A stretch of 64,000 bases of DNA from an uncultured Lachnospiraceae bacterium (GTDB lineage Bacteria; Bacillota; Clostridia; Lachnospirales; Lachnospiraceae), in the NCBI GenBank assembly GCA_910587765.1, contig CAJUNR010000017.1:24778-88777 (forward strand). The letters run 5' to 3'. The notes under the pieces are model-generated. The model searched no databases and was not told where the DNA came from. It was given only the letters and a program-made list of their open reading frames with translations. Positions within the stretch are counted from its first letter, which is position 1. Every line of letters begins with the position of its first letter. This document shows positions 60,680 through 64,000 of this stretch, piece by piece. A program made the translations under genes and the position numbers.

Positions 60680-60708
60680 ATTGTAGCACATATCGGAGGC
60701 TAACGCAA
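60680..60708 (-). promoter_or_regulatory. rpmE promoter
   Basis: On the minus strand TTGCGT (60703-60708) and TACAAT (60680-60685) are spaced by 17 bases, with TGC before the -10. Confidence 0.75.
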
Positions 60709-60748
60709 GCGCTTCTTGAAAACTTGTGAAAATATTGTTCATATCCGG

Positions 60749-62833
60749 TTACTCTTCCGCCGGTTTTGTATCACAATCAATCGGCGAGATCGCCGAAAGC
60801 GTATCGTTCATGGAATCTTCGTAAAACTCATACCGTCCGCGGCCGGCCCGTTTGGCGGCGTACAGCGCCTGGTCGGCGCAGTGGAATAAATCTTCGTATT
60901 CGCTGGGAGCTCCGCCTGTACGGGCGATTCCCATACTGACCGACATCTGAAATCCTTCGTATTCTCCCTTCAGGAAATTGAAGATACGTTCCACCGCCAT
61001 CTCAAAGCCGTCCCGGTATTCCAGGAAGATCAAAAATTCGTCTCCGCCCACTCTGGCGACAATATCACCGCTTCTCACGCTCTGCTGCAGCTTCTCCGCC
61101 AGATACTGCAGTACCCGGTCGCCGAAGATATGGCCGTACTGATCATTGGCCGTTTTAAAATAATCCAAGTCGATGATAAACAGCGCATAGTTTCCTTCCG
61201 GTTTGCCGCTCAGACGTTCACGGATCAGCATCTCCGCCTTTGAGCGGTTCAAAAGCCCCGTCAGTCCGTCATGGGAAGCTCTCCGTTCCAGATCCGTCAT
61301 CCTCGTATGCTCCGTATGAACGTCAATGGATTTTCCGATCGCACCCAGATAGACCGCCGGCTCATCCGACGACCAGGTGGCGCGGCAGATCACACGGTAC
61401 CAGCGGGATTCTCCTCCTACGAGCTGTTTGCAGTTGTATTCCACCACCGGTTTCTCCGGGGTCGTACCGCGCAGAAGCCGGGACAGTTCCTCCAGCGCCT
61501 CCCTGCCGATGATTCCCACAATCGCTTCGTCATGAAGCGGATCCATCGTAATTTCCCGGATTCCCAGCTGCTGCGCCCCCCATTCGGAGAGAGTAACCAT
61601 CGCCGGATCGACCGAATATTCAAACTGAATCTCTCTCGACATGGACGCAAAGAAAGCATATTTGGCGCGTTCATGTTCCAGAAGGCGCAGCGTCCTCTCG
61701 GATGTAGTCAGATCTTTGTGATGGAGCATCTCGTCCGTGATGCTGCGCGCCTCCATCTGATCAATCTGCCGGTTCCCACTTCTGGTCTTGAGTTCGTTCC
61801 TCATCTCGTCCGCAATGTCCCGGAAACATCCCAGCAGATCCGGATTGAACGCACCGCACTCCCCGTTGAGGATCATTTCCATCGCTTTCTCATGCGAAAA
61901 CGCTTTCTTGTAAGCCCGCTCGCTTGTCAGCGCGTCATACACGTCCGCCAGCGATACGATCTGGGCGGAGATGGGAATCTCCTCGCCCTTCAATCCGTCT
62001 GGATAACCTCTCCCGTCATACCGCTCATGGTGCCAGCGGCAGATCTCGCGCGCCTCCTTCACAAGGGCCTCTTCCTGATAGAACGGAATCTGCTCCAGCA
62101 TGGCATCTCCGACCGCGGAATGCGTCTTCATAATCTCATATTCCTCATTGGTCAGCTTTCCGGGCTTATTGAGGATCTCCGAGGGAATCGCGATTTTCCC
62201 GATATCATGAAGCGCGGAAGCCGTACTGATCACGGAAATTTCTTCGTGCGAAAACTGATATTTGTCCGAGATCTGTCCCAGACGGCGCAACAGAAGCTCG
62301 GTGATGGTATGGATATTGCGCGTGTGCAGTCCGCTTTCACCGTTTCTAAATTCCACGATATGACTTAAAATATCTATCATCAGGCTGCTCTGCTTCTCTT
62401 TTTCCAAAATCTGATCGGCAACCAGCCCCATCAGGCGTTTCTGTTTGGCGTAGAGCAGAATCGTGTTAATCACCCTCCGATGCACAATCAGATCATCGAA
62501 AGGCCGGCTGATATAGTCCGTAACGCCCGCCTCATAGGCGCGTTCCAGATAGGCGGAGGAACTCTCGGAAGAGATAATGATCACCGGAACATCATCAATC
62601 CAGTGATATCGGTTCATCATAGTCAGAACCTCAAAGCCGTCCATCTCCGGCATCACAATGTCCAGCAGCAGCAGCGCAATCTCCGACCCCATCTGCTGGA
62701 GCTTCACCACCGCCTCCTTACCGTTCTCCGCTTCCAGAATCTCGTATTCGTCCTCCAGCATGTCCTGAAGAATTGAACGGTTCATCTCGGAATCGTCCGC
62801 AATCAAAATCTTCGGTTTATTGCTTCCTGCCAT
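60749..62833 (-). CDS. REC-HD-GYP-PAS-GGDEF cyclic-di-GMP turnover protein
   Basis: The 694-residue cytoplasmic protein joins four modules. A receiver domain (about 8-125) has Asp58 in LLLDIVMPEMDG. An HD-GYP phosphodiesterase domain (about 150-345) has HDIGKIAIP and HHERYDGRGYPDGLKGEEI. A PAS-like region (about 385-510) follows, then a GGDEF cyclase (about 525-680) with intact GGDEF, and RSGD five residues before it as an inhibitory I-site. Both synthesis and breakdown of cyclic di-GMP look possible, controlled by phosphorylation. No partner kinase is adjacent. The ATG follows AGGGGG. Confidence 0.92.
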   Translation of the reverse strand: MAGSNKPKILIADDSEMNRSILQDMLEDEYEILEAENGKEAVVKLQQMGSEIALLLLDIVMPEMDGFEVLTMMNRYHWIDDVPVIIISSESSSAYLERAYEAGVTDYISRPFDDLIVHRRVINTILLYAKQKRLMGLVADQILEKEKQSSLMIDILSHIVEFRNGESGLHTRNIHTITELLLRRLGQISDKYQFSHEEISVISTASALHDIGKIAIPSEILNKPGKLTNEEYEIMKTHSAVGDAMLEQIPFYQEEALVKEAREICRWHHERYDGRGYPDGLKGEEIPISAQIVSLADVYDALTSERAYKKAFSHEKAMEMILNGECGAFNPDLLGCFRDIADEMRNELKTRSGNRQIDQMEARSITDEMLHHKDLTTSERTLRLLEHERAKYAFFASMSREIQFEYSVDPAMVTLSEWGAQQLGIREITMDPLHDEAIVGIIGREALEELSRLLRGTTPEKPVVEYNCKQLVGGESRWYRVICRATWSSDEPAVYLGAIGKSIDVHTEHTRMTDLERRASHDGLTGLLNRSKAEMLIRERLSGKPEGNYALFIIDLDYFKTANDQYGHIFGDRVLQYLAEKLQQSVRSGDIVARVGGDEFLIFLEYRDGFEMAVERIFNFLKGEYEGFQMSVSMGIARTGGAPSEYEDLFHCADQALYAAKRAGRGRYEFYEDSMNDTLSAISPIDCDTKPAEE

Positions 62834-63235
62834 ACTCGTATCCCCCTGTCTTTCCTCTTGTATACACTTTTCCCTAGTGACAAAAACCCTGCTTTTCTTC
62901 TGCAGAAAGGCAAGGTCATATACAGAATCTCCGTCGGATTCAATTCTTTATGATAAACTCCCCGAACAGGACCTGCAGCATTATGATCAGCAGTCGGATC
63001 TTTTGTCGTCAACAACGTAAAATCTCTTGAGCAGAACGCCGTGTCCGGCTTACAGTCGAGGTTATCTTTTCATTTTGTCAGGTTACCGGCAAACCGCTAA
63101 CCTGACGAATAGTATATTAGCATAACTTCCCTTATTTGGCAAGAGGGAAATCTATGGTTTTCAGGCGATTTCCCGCAAAGAAGCCGTCAACCATCGTACA
63201 GACGCCCGCTAAGGCAAAGGATAAGACGGAAGGAA
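62834..63235. other. Intergenic region with 30-bp palindrome
   Basis: No supported gene lies here. The main feature is the inverted repeat 63077-63106: GTCAGGTTA and TAACCTGAC are perfect 9-bp arms enclosing CGG-CAAA-CCG. A TATACT -10 on the minus strand lies just upstream of it (near 63110), so the palindrome would be at the very start of the transcript for the c-di-GMP gene. This suggests an operator or a 5' stem. No GEMM riboswitch motif was seen in the leader of about 250 bases. Confidence 0.5.
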
Positions 63236-63649
63236 TCACAGAACCATGAGCAATGTCCCCGCGCCAATCAGGATACAACCGCCCAGCGACTTTGCCGTAA
63301 ACGGCTCATGGAGGATGACAAACGCCAGCACCAGGGTGATGACAACGCTCAGTTTATCAATCGGCACTACTTTGGAGGCTTCCCCCATCTGCAGCGCCCG
63401 GTAATAACAGAGCCACGACGCCCCGGTTGCCAGGCCGGAAAGAATCAGGAACATCCAGCTTTTTCTGCTGATCCCTGCGATTCCGTTTTGTGCATTTGTC
63501 AAATATACCATCCCCCACGACATGACGACGACCACCACGGTCCGTATCGCTGTGGCAAGATTGGAATTTACCCCATCTATACCGATTTTAGCAAAAATAG
63601 AGGTTAAAGCCGCAAACAGTGCGGACAGTATTGCAAATAAAAACCACGT
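63236..63649 (-). CDS. EamA-family single-domain transporter, start codon apparently ACG
   Basis: An open frame of about 137 residues encodes a five-helix EamA domain, the half-size form of drug/metabolite transporters: FAILSALFAALTSIFAKIG near the start, then NSNLATAIRTVVVVVMSWG, and GASWLCYYRALQMGEASKVVPIDKLSVV. The family's usual short N-terminus ends where an ACG codon stands, 9 bases after GGGAGG; an in-frame TAA lies 7 codons upstream and no ATG, GTG or TTG intervenes. The first in-frame ATG is at 63538, inside the conserved region. Either ACG is a mutated start codon (pseudogene) or translation begins inefficiently there. Confidence 0.75.
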   Translation of the reverse strand, partial: TWFLFAILSALFAALTSIFAKIGIDGVNSNLATAIRTVVVVVMSWGMVYLTNAQNGIAGISRKSWMFLILSGLATGASWLCYYRALQMGEASKVVPIDKLSVVITLVLAFVILHEPFTAKSLGGCILIGAGTLLMVL

Positions 63650-63707
63650 ATCGATCCACCTCCCATTTTACCTTTCTTTTGTCATTTCCTCTCTTATACT
63701 AACCCCA

Positions 63708-63736
63708 ATTATAGTATTTATGCAAACTCTTGGCAA
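63708..63736 (-). promoter_or_regulatory. Promoter of the EamA gene
   Basis: On the minus strand TTGCCA (63731-63736) and TATAAT (63708-63713) are 17 bases apart, a near-consensus promoter about 59 bases upstream of the presumed start. Confidence 0.8.
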
Positions 63737-63790
63737 GAAAAATACTGCAAAAACCGCATTTGCCGATCTGTCTCAGACGCTGACCACAAT

Positions 63791-63870
63791 CAGGCCGGGA
63801 AACCTCTTCCCAGCCCGTGCATTGGGCGTTCGTCATCCTGCTGACATCTCTCATTTGGACGTCCATGCAC
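63791..63870 (+). repeat. Double-hairpin interspersed repeat, copy C
   Basis: A diverged copy of the A/B family. Hairpin 1 is GGC..GGGAA/TTCCC..GCC. CGTGCATTGGGCGT follows where copy A has CGCGCACCGGGCGT, then GTCATCCTGCTGAC, and GGACGTCCATGCAC replaces GGCGCCCGTATGCA. It lies between the tRNA-Asn terminators and the EamA promoter. Confidence 0.65.
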
Positions 63871-63874
63871 ACAG

Positions 63875-63901
63875 AAAAAAGCCACAGCATTACACCGTGG
63901 C
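63875..63901 (-). terminator. Second terminator downstream of tRNA-Asn
   Basis: On the minus strand GCCACGG-TGTAATG-CTGTGGC (7 bp with one G-T pair) is followed by TTTTTT. Confidence 0.8.
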
Positions 63902-63911
63902 CCAAAAACAA

Positions 63912-63948
63912 CAACAAAAAACCGCAAACATTAATGCCTGCGGTTTTT
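63912..63948 (-). terminator. First terminator downstream of tRNA-Asn
   Basis: On the minus strand the 10-bp stem AAAAACCGCA/TGCGGTTTTT (63939-63948 with 63917-63926) ends in a T-rich run, 6 bases after the tRNA. Confidence 0.85.
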
Positions 63949-63953
63949 ACAAA

Positions 63954-64000
63954 CTCCCCGAGTAGGGCTCGAACCTACAACAACTCGGTTAACAGCCGAG
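63954..64000 (-). tRNA. tRNA-Asn (anticodon GTT), 3' part
   Basis: The window ends inside a minus-strand tRNA. Visible are the anticodon loop CTGTTAA (GTT, Asn), the variable loop, the T arm GTAGG-TTCGAGC-CCTAC and the acceptor 3' strand TCGGGGA with discriminator G. CCA is not encoded. The D arm and 5' acceptor lie beyond the window. Confidence 0.9.

Noticed and set aside
62803..63015. A 70-codon minus-strand frame overlapping the start of the HD-GYP/GGDEF gene
   Set aside because: It starts at TTG without a ribosome binding site and shows no conserved pattern.
62834..63076. Cyclic-di-GMP riboswitch in the leader of the HD-GYP/GGDEF gene
   Set aside because: The expected GEMM core sequences and paired stems were not found on the minus strand.

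Overview
The window looks like chromosome from an anaerobic Lachnospiraceae-type Bacillota (Clostridia). This rests on moderately GC-rich coding sequence with strong AGGAGG-type ribosome binding sites, a type III glutamine synthetase, the [FeFe]-hydrogenase maturase HydF, YesM/YesN-type two-component genes, a clostridial type IV pilus-like operon, and the rpmE-DUF1385-prmC-prfA order. The species assignment is inference. No prophage, CRISPR array, insertion sequence or conjugative element was seen. The accessory character comes from palindromic repeats and small gene remnants.

Layout. 1-8.6 kb: the 3' end of pyrG, then a minus-strand operon of a TPR/J-like protein, an HscC-like Hsp70, a methyltransferase and an AlaX-type editing protein. 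8.7-12.3 kb: putP, a TetR regulator and hydF. 12.4-18.4 kb: nitrogen assimilation (glnN, gdhA) around a MATE exporter and an island of tiny ORFs with a strong promoter. 18.6-25.4 kb: a cell wall amidase, GNAT, DUF3786, acylphosphatase, tRNA-Val, a heterodimeric ABC exporter and an HPr protein. 25.6-40.7 kb: one large sugar regulon. It holds xylB, DUF4867 and a fucose/arabinose-isomerase-family gene, then a sensory module (anchored binding protein, YesM kinase, YesN regulator, second binding protein), then an MmsA/MmsB/ChvE-type ABC importer, with a divergent LacI repressor. A truncated yoeB toxin gene sits between the sensory and transport modules.

40.7-45.2 kb: two DUF3298-like lipoproteins flank a split chromate transporter, followed by yqeG. 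45.4-50.6 kb: a plus-strand operon of a transglutaminase-like lipoprotein, a PilC/GspF membrane protein, four small pilin-like membrane proteins and a PilT ATPase. 50.7-57.2 kb: rpiB, a lipid kinase, a small membrane protein, hisC, DUF2156, a sugar nucleotidyltransferase and glmM. 57.3-60.7 kb: prfA, prmC, DUF1385 and rpmE with a structured leader. 60.7-64 kb: a REC-HD-GYP-PAS-GGDEF protein, an EamA-family gene with no usual start codon, and the 3' part of tRNA-Asn.

The signals most worth following are: a family of four about 90-bp double-hairpin repeats with compensatory stem changes; a 140-bp near-perfect palindrome upstream of glnN; a J-like domain lacking HPD paired with a lid-poor Hsp70; a duplicated histidine kinase 3' end around a small palindrome; two identical operator cores in the xylB/lacI divergent promoter region; and the small-ORF island at 16.3-17.0 kb.
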